DNA of 64,000 nucleotides from JARRQJ01 sp963810615 (GTDB lineage: Bacteria; Pseudomonadota; Gammaproteobacteria; DRLM01). The stretch spans positions 62,001 through 126,000 of the forward strand of contig CAWEOA010000002.1 of assembly GCA_963810615.1 (NCBI GenBank), read 5' to 3'. Below are positions 35,869-44,408 of the stretch, piece by piece. The notes beneath the pieces are model-generated. The model worked only from the letters and a program-made list of their open reading frames with translations, was not told the origin of the DNA and did not search any database. A program made the position numbers and the translations under genes. Every line of letters starts with the position of its first letter. Within the stretch, counting starts at the first letter, position 1.

Positions 35869-37095
35869 TTACAGCTTCATACCGATCACCATATCCATGA
35901 CATTGGTCCCCGTCGGCCCGGTGCGGATCAGATCACCGCTTTGTTCAAGAAAGCTGCCCGCATCGGCGCGCCACAAACAATCGGCGGCGTTCATGCGTTT
36001 CATTGTACCCCGCATGATGGTCCCGCCGTCCACCAAGGCTCCGGCATCTGCTCCCGCTCCGTCATTGCCATCGGTACCCGCCGCCAACAACCACACCTTA
36101 TCGCGGTTGGCGATCATCTCGGCGGCCGCCAGGGCCAAATGCTGATTGCGGCCGCCCCGCCCCGGATTGGCCGGCATTTCGACGCTGGTCTCGCCACCCC
36201 AGAGATGGACGCCGGACGGACCATCGTTCAATATGCCGGCAAGCCGTCGTCCGGCCACAGCCGCATCGCCGCTCAGCCGCTCGGTATGGACCTGCAATTT
36301 ATACCCCAGCTTCTGGGTCTCCAGTGCCGCAGCCGCCAAGGCATCGTCCAGGGATGCGATAACATGGGTTTCAACGCCATGAAAGCAAGACGGGTCCGTC
36401 ACCTGAGGCGGTGAGTGCTGCAACAGTGTCTGCAACCACTCGGGCAGCGGGGCCGTGCTTATAGGCCCATCTTCCTCCGGCAGCAGCAAACCTGAACCGA
36501 TATCCGCGGGATTATCACCCGGCACATCGGATATCAATACCTGCAATACATTACGGCCGTGGAGATAAGCGACCAAACGCCCACCTTTAACACACGACAG
36601 ACGCTTGCGCAGCGCATTCATATCGCGGATGTCGAGGCCGCTGTCCAACAACCATTGATTGAGCCGCTGCAAATCGTTCAAACTTACCCCCGGCGGCAAC
36701 ACCTCCACCACGCTGGACGTTCCGCCGGAGATCAAGAACAGCAGTTGCCCGTCCTCGGGCGTGGCGGCAATGAAATTCAGCACCGCCTGCCCGGCCCGCA
36801 GACTGGCTGCATCGGGCACGGGGTGGCCCGCTTCCATCACCGTCACCCCCGCAATACCCATCATTGCCGGCGTCACATGGCCGGGCTTGGTGACGAGTAG
36901 AGCGCTACGCAACTGCTGTCCCAGCGCCGCACGCGCGCCCTGCAACATGGCCTCGGCCGCCTTACCCAGCGCCAACGCATATACTTCACCCTGCAGTCGC
37001 CGCACCGTCAGAAAGCGTTTCACGCAGCCGGTACCGTGCACAGCGGCGACCGCACCGCGAAATATCTTGAGGACATCATCGCGGGGAGTGGACAT
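35869..37095 (-). CDS. Type-2 glycerate kinase (MOFRL family)
   Basis: Phosphorylates D-glycerate, probably to 2-phosphoglycerate, as in the GckA/TtuD group. The 408-residue protein has the N-terminal DUF4147 domain (FLTVRRLQGEVYALALGKAA, ISGGTSSVVE) and the C-terminal MOFRL domain (LWGGETSVE, GTDGNDGAGADAGALVDGGT). Length is normal. It is divergent from the pyridoxamine oxidase-like gene and leads into the DUF455 gene. In an autotroph it could recover glycolate-derived glycerate, but no other glycolate genes are in the window. Confidence 0.92.
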   Translation of the reverse strand: MSTPRDDVLKIFRGAVAAVHGTGCVKRFLTVRRLQGEVYALALGKAAEAMLQGARAALGQQLRSALLVTKPGHVTPAMMGIAGVTVMEAGHPVPDAASLRAGQAVLNFIAATPEDGQLLFLISGGTSSVVEVLPPGVSLNDLQRLNQWLLDSGLDIRDMNALRKRLSCVKGGRLVAYLHGRNVLQVLISDVPGDNPADIGSGLLLPEEDGPISTAPLPEWLQTLLQHSPPQVTDPSCFHGVETHVIASLDDALAAAALETQKLGYKLQVHTERLSGDAAVAGRRLAGILNDGPSGVHLWGGETSVEMPANPGRGGRNQHLALAAAEMIANRDKVWLLAAGTDGNDGAGADAGALVDGGTIMRGTMKRMNAADCLWRADAGSFLEQSGDLIRTGPTGTNVMDMVIGMKL

Positions 37096-37151
37096 GGCCT
37101 GTGGCTTCCTCCAAGATTGGACTGAATATCTAACAGTAGACTATTGTAGCA

Positions 37152-37697
37152 ATGGCCAAGTTCTATACGGAATTAACCGAGGAGTTGCGTGATTTTATCT
37201 CACGCCAGCACCTGTTCTTCACTGCCAGCGCCGCCGCGGAAGGCCGCATCAATCTTTCGCCCAAAGGCATGGATAGTTTCCGCTGTCTCGACACACATAC
37301 CGTGGCCTATCTCGACGTCACCGGCAGCGGCAATGAAACCGCCGCACATCTGCACGCCGACGGTCGCATCACGGTAATGTTTTGCAGCTTCGACACCCAA
37401 CCGGTCATCTTGCGCCTCTATGGACGCGGCCGTGTAATCCGCCCCCGCGACAAGGAATGGCAGGCGCTGGTGAGTCACTTTCCGCCGCTGGACGGCACGC
37501 GCCAGATCATGGTCGTGGCAGTGGAATCGGCACAGACCTCCTGCGGCTATGGCGTGCCCCTGTATCACTACCAAGGTGAACGCGGCACCCTGCTGCGCTG
37601 GGCGGAGAACAAAGGCCCGCACGGCATCGCCGAGTATTGGCGGGACAAGAATCAAACCAGTATCGACGGATTGCCGACCTGGCTATTGGAGGATTGA
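37152..37697 (+). CDS. Pyridoxamine 5'-phosphate oxidase-family protein
   Basis: A 181-residue protein with the split-barrel flavin-binding fold (FTASAAAEGRINLSPKGMDS, then VMFCSFDTQPVILRLYGRGR). The C-terminal region (CGYGVPLYHYQGER) is shared by a conserved group distinct from PdxH. It probably binds FMN or a related cofactor; the substrate is unknown. It stands alone on the plus strand between the divergent glycerate kinase gene and convergent metZ. Confidence 0.85.
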   Translation: MAKFYTELTEELRDFISRQHLFFTASAAAEGRINLSPKGMDSFRCLDTHTVAYLDVTGSGNETAAHLHADGRITVMFCSFDTQPVILRLYGRGRVIRPRDKEWQALVSHFPPLDGTRQIMVVAVESAQTSCGYGVPLYHYQGERGTLLRWAENKGPHGIAEYWRDKNQTSIDGLPTWLLED

Positions 37698-37760
37698 GCG
37701 CTCTCTATGGCGTGACTTATTTGCTTGCGCGCGCGAGCACGCATTTTACTCCGCACAGCG

Positions 37761-38954
37761 TCACTCGGCGTTCAAGCCTCGCGCCAGATCCGCTATGAGA
37801 TCCTCGATATTTTCCAAGCCCACCGCCACCCGCACCAGATTATCCTTAATACCCGCCGCCGCGCGCGCCTCCGGCGTCAACCGGCCGTGGGTGGTGGTGG
37901 CGGGATGGGTGATAGTGGACTTAGTGTCACCGAGATTCGCGGTAATGGAGATGAGCCGCGTATGGTCGATCACCCGCCAAGCCGCGTCACGCCCCCCCTT
38001 CACCTCGAAGGACAACAGGCCGCCGAAGCCACGTTGCTGGCGTTTCGCCAAGTCGTGTTGAGGATGGGAGCGCAGCCCCGGATAGTAGACCTCCTCTACC
38101 CCGGGTTGTTTTTCCAGCCACTGCGCCAGGGCCAGGGCGTTGGCGGAATGCGCCTGCATGCGCACCGCCAGGGTCTCCAGTCCCTTCAAGAATAACCAGG
38201 CGTGAAAAGGACTCATGCTGGGGCCGGCGGTACGCAGGGCGGCGTAGACGTCGCCGCCCACTTCCTTCTCTCTGCCGATCACCGCGCCGCCTAGGCCGCG
38301 GCCCTGACCGTCGATGTATTTGGTGGCGGAGGTCACTACAATGTCGGCGCCGAGCTCCAAGGGCCGCTGCAGGGCGGAAGTGCAGACGGTGTTGTCCACT
38401 ACCAGCAGACAGCCGTACTCATGGGCCAGCGCCGCAAGGGCGGCTATGTCCGCCACCTCGGCGAGAGGGTTGGCGGGCGACTCCAGGAACAGCCAGCGGG
38501 TGGTGGGGCGGATGGCCGCGCGCCAGGCGGCGACATGGGTCAGCGGCACATAGCTTGTCTCGATCCCGAATTTGGCAAAATAATTGTTGAACAGAATGGC
38601 GGTGCTGCCGAACACGCCGTTGCTGGAAACGATATGGTCGCCGCTCTTCAACAGTCCCAGGCCCGCCGCCAGGATGGCGGCCATACCCGACCCGGTCGCC
38701 ACGGCGCGTTCGCCGCCCTCCATGGCCGCGATCCGTTGCTCGAACACCCGTACCGTAGGATTAGTGAAACGCGAATATATGTTGCCGGGCTTTTCGCCGG
38801 AGAAGCGCGCCGCCGCCTCCGCCGCGCTGGCAAACACATAGCTGGTGGAGGCGAAGATGGGCTCGCTCATCTCGCCCTCCTGAGTACGCACCTGTCCGGC
38901 ATGCACCGCCAAGGTGTCGGGGCCGTATTTCTGATCGTCATGAGACTGAGACAT
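37761..38954 (-). CDS. metZ: O-succinylhomoserine sulfhydrylase
   Basis: PLP enzyme that makes homocysteine directly from O-succinylhomoserine and sulfide in methionine synthesis. The 397-residue protein has the Cys/Met-metabolism family PLP Lys in VTSATKYIDGQGR, the GDHIVSSNGVFG segment and a C-terminal EARAAAGIKDNLVRVAVGLE motif. The ATG at 38954 has GAGGAG about ten bases upstream. A SAM-II-type riboswitch with a terminator lies in the 5' leader, predicting repression when S-adenosylmethionine is plentiful. purF lies upstream on the same strand, as in Pseudomonas. Confidence 0.95.
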   Translation of the reverse strand: MSQSHDDQKYGPDTLAVHAGQVRTQEGEMSEPIFASTSYVFASAAEAAARFSGEKPGNIYSRFTNPTVRVFEQRIAAMEGGERAVATGSGMAAILAAGLGLLKSGDHIVSSNGVFGSTAILFNNYFAKFGIETSYVPLTHVAAWRAAIRPTTRWLFLESPANPLAEVADIAALAALAHEYGCLLVVDNTVCTSALQRPLELGADIVVTSATKYIDGQGRGLGGAVIGREKEVGGDVYAALRTAGPSMSPFHAWLFLKGLETLAVRMQAHSANALALAQWLEKQPGVEEVYYPGLRSHPQHDLAKRQQRGFGGLLSFEVKGGRDAAWRVIDHTRLISITANLGDTKSTITHPATTTHGRLTPEARAAAGIKDNLVRVAVGLENIEDLIADLARGLNAE

Positions 38955-38993
38955 CCGCCGCTCCTCTCTGCACACTGTCAAGGCGGCGGGCAC

Positions 38994-39029
38994 AAAAAAA
39001 CCCGCCGTGTCGATTCACTAAAGCGGGTT
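38994..39029 (-). terminator. Riboswitch-controlled terminator upstream of metZ
   Basis: On the minus strand AACCCGC (39023-39029) pairs with GCGGGTT (38999-39005), followed by a T run to 38994. It lies about 40 bases before the metZ ATG, so it can only act as an attenuator. Its 5' arm overlaps the CGCTTTAG segment that can instead pair with the aptamer's 3' end. Confidence 0.82.
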
Positions 39030-39042
39030 ACCCTCGCTTTAG
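39018..39042 (-). promoter_or_regulatory. Antiterminator hairpin of the metZ leader
   Basis: CTAAAGCG (39035-39042) and CGCTTTAG (39018-39025) are exact complements with a nine-base loop. The left arm includes the conserved GCUAAA of the aptamer, and the right arm overlaps the terminator stem. This helix is therefore exclusive with both the ligand-bound aptamer and the terminator. Confidence 0.75.
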
Positions 39043-39086
39043 CTGCATTTATTACGCGCCCGCAAGCTGAAATCAAATCGGCGCCA
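39036..39086 (-). promoter_or_regulatory. SAM-II riboswitch aptamer
   Basis: The minus-strand leader of metZ carries the SAM-II hallmarks in order. GCGCC opens helix P1, followed by GATTTG, a loop with AGCTTGC, GGCGC closing P1, then TAATAAA and a terminal GCAGCTAAAG. The loop AGCTTGC can pair with GCAGCT (one bulged T) to make the pseudoknot expected for this class. The ligand is S-adenosylmethionine in characterised members, which usually control metZ, metX or metA. I identified it by motif order and pairing, not by a covariance search. Confidence 0.85.
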
Positions 39087-39092
39087 GTTGCT

Positions 39093-39121
39093 AGGTTAGA
39101 AAACCCGGCCTCGATTGTCAA
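39093..39121 (-). promoter_or_regulatory. Sigma-70-type promoter of metZ
   Basis: On the minus strand a perfect -35 box TTGACA (39116-39121) is followed after 17 bases by TAACCT (39093-39098), a moderate -10 match. Transcription would begin about at the 5' edge of the SAM-II aptamer, just past the purF stop at 39134. Confidence 0.7.
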
Positions 39122-39133
39122 CTGAGCGAGGCG

Positions 39134-40651
39134 TCAGGATGGGTTATAGAGCTCCACCGCAGCGGCGGCCACATTGGGGCGCGCCTCGTCCTGCTTGGCG
39201 CTGTCATTGCGCATTTGCTCCAGGGCCACCAGATACTCGGGACGCACATCGCCGGTGATATATTTGCCGCTGAATACCGAATCCTCGAAGCCCTGCAACT
39301 TGCGGTTGCCTTGATGCACCGCCTTGATCAGATCCGCCAGGTCCTGGAATATGAGCTTATCGGCGCCGATCTCGCGGCACACCTCTTCATCCGTGCGACC
39401 GTAAGCCACCAGCTCATTCGCCGACGGCATATCGATACCGTAGACATTGGGATGGCGCACCGGGGGGGCAGCGGAAGCGAAATACACCTTACGCGCACCG
39501 GCATCGCGGGCCATCTGAATGATCTGCTGCGAGGTGGTACCGCGCACGATGGAGTCGTCCACCAACAGCACGTTCTTGCCCTTGAACTCGAGGTCGATGG
39601 CGTTGAGTTTCTGCCGTACCGACTTTTTGCGCAGGGTCTGGCCGGGCATGATGAAGGTGCGGCCGATATAACGGTTTTTAATGAAGCCTTCCCGATACTT
39701 GACGCCCAAAACATTGGCCAACTGCAAGGCGGCGGTACGACTGGTATCAGGGATGGGAATCACCACATCGATGTCATGATCAGTCCAGTCGCGGAGGATC
39801 TTGTCGGCGAGTTTCTCACCCATACGCAGCCGCGCCTTGTAGACCGACACCCCGTCGAGAATGGAATCGGGACGGGCCAGATACACATATTCGAATATGC
39901 ACGGCGTATACAGCGAATGTTCGGCGCATTGCCGCGTATACAGCTCGCCGTCCAGGCTGACATACAAGGCTTCACCTGGAGCCACATCGCGCACCAGCTC
40001 GAAACCCAGCAGGTCCATGGCTACGCTCTCCGACGCCACCATATACTCCGCGCCCTTGGGCGTCTCGCGCTTGCCGAACACCACCGGCCGGATCCCGTGG
40101 GGATCGCGGAAGGCCACGATGCCGTAACCGATGATCAACACCACGGCCGCATAAGCACCGCGACAACGGCGATGCACGCCGGCCACCGCATTGAAAATAT
40201 CGGTCTCCGTAAGGCGTAGTTTGCCCTGGGCATGCAGTTCGTGGGCAAAGACATTGAGCAACACCTCGGAGTCGGACTCGGTATTGATGTGACGCCGATC
40301 CTCCATGAACAAATCGCGTTTGAGTTCCTCGGCATTGGTAAGGTTACCGTTATGCGCCAACGCAATACCGAAGGGTGAGTTTACATAAAAGGGCTGCGCC
40401 TCGGCCGAGGAAGAGCAGCCGGCGGTGGGATAACGCACATGGCCTATGCCGCTGGTGCCGCGCAGATCGCGCATATGGCGGGTGTGAAACACATCGCGCA
40501 CCAGGCCGTTGTCCTTGCGCAGATACACGCGGCCGTCATCGCAGGTGATGATACCCGCCGCATCCTGCCCGCGGTGTTGCAACACCGTCAAGCCGTCGTA
40601 GATGGCTTGATTGACATCATCCTTACCGACTATTCCGATAATGCCGCACAT
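39134..40651 (-). CDS. purF: Amidophosphoribosyltransferase
   Basis: First enzyme of purine synthesis, making phosphoribosylamine from PRPP and glutamine. The 505-residue protein begins MCGIIGIVG, exposing the catalytic Cys after Met removal with no long propeptide. It has the GIGHVRYPTAG glutaminase signature and the PRPP-binding loop VLLVDDSIVRGTTS. Size is normal. It follows cvpA by 44 bases, the standard cvpA-purF pairing. Confidence 0.97.
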   Translation of the reverse strand: MCGIIGIVGKDDVNQAIYDGLTVLQHRGQDAAGIITCDDGRVYLRKDNGLVRDVFHTRHMRDLRGTSGIGHVRYPTAGCSSSAEAQPFYVNSPFGIALAHNGNLTNAEELKRDLFMEDRRHINTESDSEVLLNVFAHELHAQGKLRLTETDIFNAVAGVHRRCRGAYAAVVLIIGYGIVAFRDPHGIRPVVFGKRETPKGAEYMVASESVAMDLLGFELVRDVAPGEALYVSLDGELYTRQCAEHSLYTPCIFEYVYLARPDSILDGVSVYKARLRMGEKLADKILRDWTDHDIDVVIPIPDTSRTAALQLANVLGVKYREGFIKNRYIGRTFIMPGQTLRKKSVRQKLNAIDLEFKGKNVLLVDDSIVRGTTSQQIIQMARDAGARKVYFASAAPPVRHPNVYGIDMPSANELVAYGRTDEEVCREIGADKLIFQDLADLIKAVHQGNRKLQGFEDSVFSGKYITGDVRPEYLVALEQMRNDSAKQDEARPNVAAAAVELYNPS

Positions 40652-40695
40652 ATCCGCTATCTCACCTCGTCACCGGGTTATACAAATACATTTTG

Positions 40696-41205
40696 TCAGC
40701 GGCTGAAGACGCTGAATCCTTGAGCTACCGTTGCATGCAGGCCCGAAGGCAAAAGCTTGTGCACATGACCGAGCATGGGCTGCAGCAGCCCGACTATCAT
40801 CGATTCCCGCCAACTGTCGGATTGAACCAATGGCGTCAATTCCACCAGCACCATCACCAGACCCACTACCAAGCCCCCTCTCGCCAAACCGAATATCACC
40901 CCCAATACCCGGTCCGAGATCTGCAAGCCCACTTTTTTCAGCAGGTTCGCCAACAGAAAATTAATCACCACCCCTACCAGCAACACTACAACGAACAGCG
41001 CCGCAAAGACCGCTGCCACCCGCAGTGACGGCTGGTGAATGAAGCCGGTTAAGCGCTCCGCCACAACGGCACTATAGGTTATGGCCAACCAGAATGCCGC
41101 GATCCATACCAATAACGAAACCGTCTCTCTCACAAAACCGCGCAACAAACCCACTAACGCGGACAAGCCCATCACAACCAAGATGGTGTAATCAAGCGCG
41201 TTCAT
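40696..41205 (-). CDS. cvpA: CvpA-family inner-membrane protein
   Basis: A 169-residue membrane protein of the CvpA family, named for colicin V production in E. coli and nearly always next to purF. It starts MNALDYTILVVMGLSALVGL and has four predicted membrane helices, with the family segment FVRETVSLLVWIAAFWLA near the first. Its molecular role remains unsettled. A 225-base gap separates it from the upstream SPOR-domain gene, and I see no gene in that gap. Confidence 0.92.
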   Translation of the reverse strand: MNALDYTILVVMGLSALVGLLRGFVRETVSLLVWIAAFWLAITYSAVVAERLTGFIHQPSLRVAAVFAALFVVVLLVGVVINFLLANLLKKVGLQISDRVLGVIFGLARGGLVVGLVMVLVELTPLVQSDSWRESMIVGLLQPMLGHVHKLLPSGLHATVAQGFSVFSR

Positions 41206-41430
41206 TACGCTGCCACATCAACGATTGATACTTTTCGCAGAACACGACAAATCGGCTATTCCCGGGGAGGAACGCGACTAACGCTGCGGCGACGCTACTA
41301 TGCATTGACAACATGCACTCCATACGACCTGCTGCCCCGAGGAACCATGGCCACGCCCTGAAGCCGCCGGGCAGCGGATAGGAAAACATAGATTTTAGCA
41401 GATCCGCCAATGATCGGCAGCATCGGATAT

Positions 41431-42051
41431 CTAAGGAAAGTGCAACACCATGGCCTTGAGTTGCAGGTCGTGCTCCAGTCTGTCGCGAATGGTATCGGCG
41501 TCGCCGCGCTGGCGCTGCGGGCCTATGCGTACGCGGTAAACCGTCTGACCGTCTTGGATGATCTGTTCCACGAACACGTGATACGCCATTTTCTGCAGCT
41601 TCTCACGTAATTCCTCGGCGTTCTTTTGATTGGAAAAACTTCCCAGTTGCACGACCCAGCCTTCCGTGTCGCCGGCACCGCCGGCCCCCTGAGGAGTGGC
41701 GACGGCTGCGGCCGTTTCGGGAGCAGACGGCGGGGCATGCGCGGCTGATGACGCGGACTCCGATGGGCCAGGCGCAAGCGCCTGGTCTGGTGTGGCCGCC
41801 GCCGGGGCGTGCTCGGGGACAGTGTCGAGTTGTTGCGAGCCTTTCGACAAATCAGTTTGAGCCTGTTTGGACCACTCATCCAAGGGCAACACCCGGGTAA
41901 CGAAGCCGTTGTCCGGCTTTTTCGGAATACTGCCCTTGCCCCACCACTCTTCCCCCGGGTGCATATTAAGAAGAAAGGGGATGACGATGGCGCCCAGGGC
42001 CACCAGCACCAAACCGCCGACTATGCGTTGCTTAAAGTGATTGCGTTCCAC
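41431..42051 (-). CDS. dedD: DedD-like SPOR-domain protein
   Basis: A 206-residue single-pass membrane protein. A membrane helix near residues 11-28 (IVGGLVLVALGAIVIPFLL) is followed by a Pro/Ala-rich periplasmic linker. A C-terminal SPOR domain follows (GWVVQLGSFSNQKNAEELRE onward), which binds denuded peptidoglycan at the division septum. The layout matches DedD. It lies 21 bases past the folC ATG-proximal stop on the same strand, as in relatives. Confidence 0.88.
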   Translation of the reverse strand: MERNHFKQRIVGGLVLVALGAIVIPFLLNMHPGEEWWGKGSIPKKPDNGFVTRVLPLDEWSKQAQTDLSKGSQQLDTVPEHAPAAATPDQALAPGPSESASSAAHAPPSAPETAAAVATPQGAGGAGDTEGWVVQLGSFSNQKNAEELREKLQKMAYHVFVEQIIQDGQTVYRVRIGPQRQRGDADTIRDRLEHDLQLKAMVLHFP

Positions 42052-42059
42052 AACCTATC

Positions 42060-43373
42060 CTATCCAGAGACACGCGCCACATGTGTCGCGTCTGTATTTC
42101 GCCACCACGCATCATTGTGCGGTGCCAAGGCCGCGGCAACGGTATAAAACGATCCGAACACCACAATACGATCGGCCGGCCCTGCCGCCGCCACCGCCCC
42201 GTCCAGCGCCATACTCACCTCGACATATTCGCTGACCGCCTTCCCTCCCACCGCGGCACGCACCTGCGCCGCCACCTGCGCGGCGCCGGCGCCGCGCTCT
42301 ACTGACAAGCTAGCCACATGCCAGACATCCACCGTATCCACCAGGGCGCGCGCCACGCCGCTCACGTCTTTATCCGCCAGCATCGCCACCACGCCGTGGG
42401 TGCGTCCCGCACAGGGCAGATTGTACAGACCCGCCGCCAAGGCCGTGGCGGCCTGAACATTATGGGCCACATCGCAGATGCGCAGTGCCCGCTCATCCAT
42501 TAATTGTAAACGCCCCGGCAAATCCACGCTGCTCAGACCCAGGCGCACTGCCTGCTGTCCCACCGGGAGGCGGGATTTGAGCAATTCCAAGGCCATTATC
42601 GCAGTCGCCGCGTTGTTGAGCTGATAGGGGCCACGCAGGCGCGGCAGCGGCAGGGTATGACGGTGCTGGCCCATACCCCACCACGACCAACCCCCCGCTT
42701 CACGCTGGTGGCCAAAATCGCGCCCTAAACAATGCAAGGGGGCATTCAGGCTTCGAGCACGTTCCACCACACTGGCCGGCGGATCCGCATCACCATAAAC
42801 CGCAGCCCGCCCGGCGCGAAAGATGCCTGCCTTTTCCGCACCGATCTGCTCGCGGTCCGAACCCAGCCAGGCGCTGTGATCGATAGCCACCGTGGTCACT
42901 ACGGCCACATCGGGATCCAAGATATTCACCGCATCCAGTCGGCCGCCCATGCCGACCTCCAAAACCACCGCGTCCAGGCCGGCGCGGGAAAAGATATCCA
43001 GGGCCGCCAGGGTGCCGAACTCGAAATAGGTCAGACTGATATCACCACGCGCCGCATCGACGCGCGCGAAGGCCTCGCACAATGCCGCATCGCTCACCAT
43101 AGAGCGGTCGATCCGTATCCGCTCGTTATAGCGTAGCAGATGGGGCGAAGTGTAGGCACCGACCCGGTAGCCGGCGGCGTGGAGGATCGCCTCCAACATC
43201 GCCACGCAAGAACCCTTGCCGTTGGTGCCCGCCACGGTGATCAGCGCATAAGGCGGATACTCCAAACCCATGCGCTGCAGTACCCGCCTTACCCGTTCCA
43301 GACCCAAATCGATCTTGGAGGGGTGTAAGGTTTCTTGCCAGGCGAGCCAGTCGGCGAGGGTGGAATAGCGCAT
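42060..43373 (-). CDS. folC: Dihydrofolate/folylpolyglutamate synthase
   Basis: Mur-ligase-like enzyme that adds glutamate to dihydropteroate and extends folate polyglutamates. The 437-residue product has the ATP-binding VAGTNGKGSCVAMLEAIL loop, the YTSPHLLRYNERI motif, EVGMGGRLDAVN and a C-terminal CDVAHNVQAA segment where this family usually has DGAHNP-like sequence. The ATG at 43373 is preferred to a TTG three codons upstream. It lies 91 bases after accD, and eight bases separate it from the SPOR gene. Confidence 0.94.
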   Translation of the reverse strand: MRYSTLADWLAWQETLHPSKIDLGLERVRRVLQRMGLEYPPYALITVAGTNGKGSCVAMLEAILHAAGYRVGAYTSPHLLRYNERIRIDRSMVSDAALCEAFARVDAARGDISLTYFEFGTLAALDIFSRAGLDAVVLEVGMGGRLDAVNILDPDVAVVTTVAIDHSAWLGSDREQIGAEKAGIFRAGRAAVYGDADPPASVVERARSLNAPLHCLGRDFGHQREAGGWSWWGMGQHRHTLPLPRLRGPYQLNNAATAIMALELLKSRLPVGQQAVRLGLSSVDLPGRLQLMDERALRICDVAHNVQAATALAAGLYNLPCAGRTHGVVAMLADKDVSGVARALVDTVDVWHVASLSVERGAGAAQVAAQVRAAVGGKAVSEYVEVSMALDGAVAAAGPADRIVVFGSFYTVAAALAPHNDAWWRNTDATHVARVSG

Positions 43374-43464
43374 GTCGGTCAACTAATAGCAATCAGCTAT
43401 CAAGTATCCCATGGTGGGTATCAACTCAAGTGTATCGGCGGATGGACGATCGTCGACGCTCCGT

Positions 43465-44325
43465 TCATGCCGTTGCCTGATGGGTCAAGATGCCCAACAG
43501 ATTGGCGATGCGATCGCGCATCTCGCGACGATCGACGATCATATCGACGGCGCCGTGCTCCAGCAGGAATTCACTGCGCTGGAAGCCCTCCGGCAGGGTT
43601 TCCCGCACGGTCTGCTCGATCACGCGCGGCCCGGCAAAACCGATCAGCGCATTTGGTTCGGCGATATTAACATCCCCCAGCATGGCCAGACTCGCCGACA
43701 CCCCGCCCATGGTGGGATCGGTGAGCACGGAGATGAAGGGGATCCCCTTTTTATTGAGTTTGGCCAAGGCGGCGCTGGTCTTGGCCATCTGCATCAGGGA
43801 GAACAAGGCCTCCTGCATGCGGGCGCCGCCGCTGGCGGAAAAGCACACCAGGGGAATGCGTTCCTCGAGACACGCGTCTACGCCGCGCACGAAGCGCTCA
43901 CCCACCACCGCCCCCATGGAACCGCCCATGAATCCGAATTCAAAGGCCGCGGCCACCAGCGGCTGCTCCTTGAGCTTGCCTTGCACCACGATCAGGGCAT
44001 CACGCTCGCCGGTATTTTTCTGGGCCTGGACGAGGCGATCTTTGTAGCGTTTGACATCGCGGAAGCGCAAGGCGTCCTGCGGTTCGATGTCGACGCCGAT
44101 CTCGACGCGCGGCTCGGGATCGAGAAAGGTATCCAAACGGCGCCGGGCGTTAATGCGCATGTGGTGTCCGCACTTGGGACACACATCCAAGCTGCGCTCC
44201 ATCTCCGCTCGATACAATACCGCGGTACAGACCTCGCACTTGGTCCACAGGCCTTCGGGGATGGATTTCTTGGTCCTGCCCTCGGTACGAATCTTGGACG
44301 GCAGAAGTTTTTCAAACCAACTCAT
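43465..44325 (-). CDS. accD: Acetyl-CoA carboxylase carboxyltransferase beta subunit
   Basis: Beta subunit of the carboxyltransferase that makes malonyl-CoA for fatty acid synthesis. The 286-residue protein starts MSWFEKLLPSKI and has the N-terminal four-Cys zinc ribbon (KCEVC and CPKCGHH). The crotonase-like domain follows, with the FMGGSMGAVVGERF, FSASGGARMQEA and TDPTMGGVSAS motifs. Length is normal. It lies between trpA and folC, a conserved order. Confidence 0.96.
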   Translation of the reverse strand: MSWFEKLLPSKIRTEGRTKKSIPEGLWTKCEVCTAVLYRAEMERSLDVCPKCGHHMRINARRRLDTFLDPEPRVEIGVDIEPQDALRFRDVKRYKDRLVQAQKNTGERDALIVVQGKLKEQPLVAAAFEFGFMGGSMGAVVGERFVRGVDACLEERIPLVCFSASGGARMQEALFSLMQMAKTSAALAKLNKKGIPFISVLTDPTMGGVSASLAMLGDVNIAEPNALIGFAGPRVIEQTVRETLPEGFQRSEFLLEHGAVDMIVDRREMRDRIANLLGILTHQATA

Positions 44326-44408
44326 AAGAAGTTCTCAGCGATTGGCAATTAGTAACAGATATTAGCTTCCAGCATCGGCTCCGGCTGAATAACGACAGCC
44401 GATCGCCG

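Noticed and set aside
37720..37745. GC-rich near-palindrome (TGCTTGCGCGCGCGAGCA) between metZ and the pyridoxamine oxidase-like gene
   Set aside because: The alternating GC core makes it self-complementary by chance, and there is no T-tract to make it a convincing terminator.
41192..41410. 72-codon minus-strand frame between cvpA and the SPOR-domain gene
   Set aside because: It overlaps the cvpA start, has no ribosome site and no recognisable sequence.
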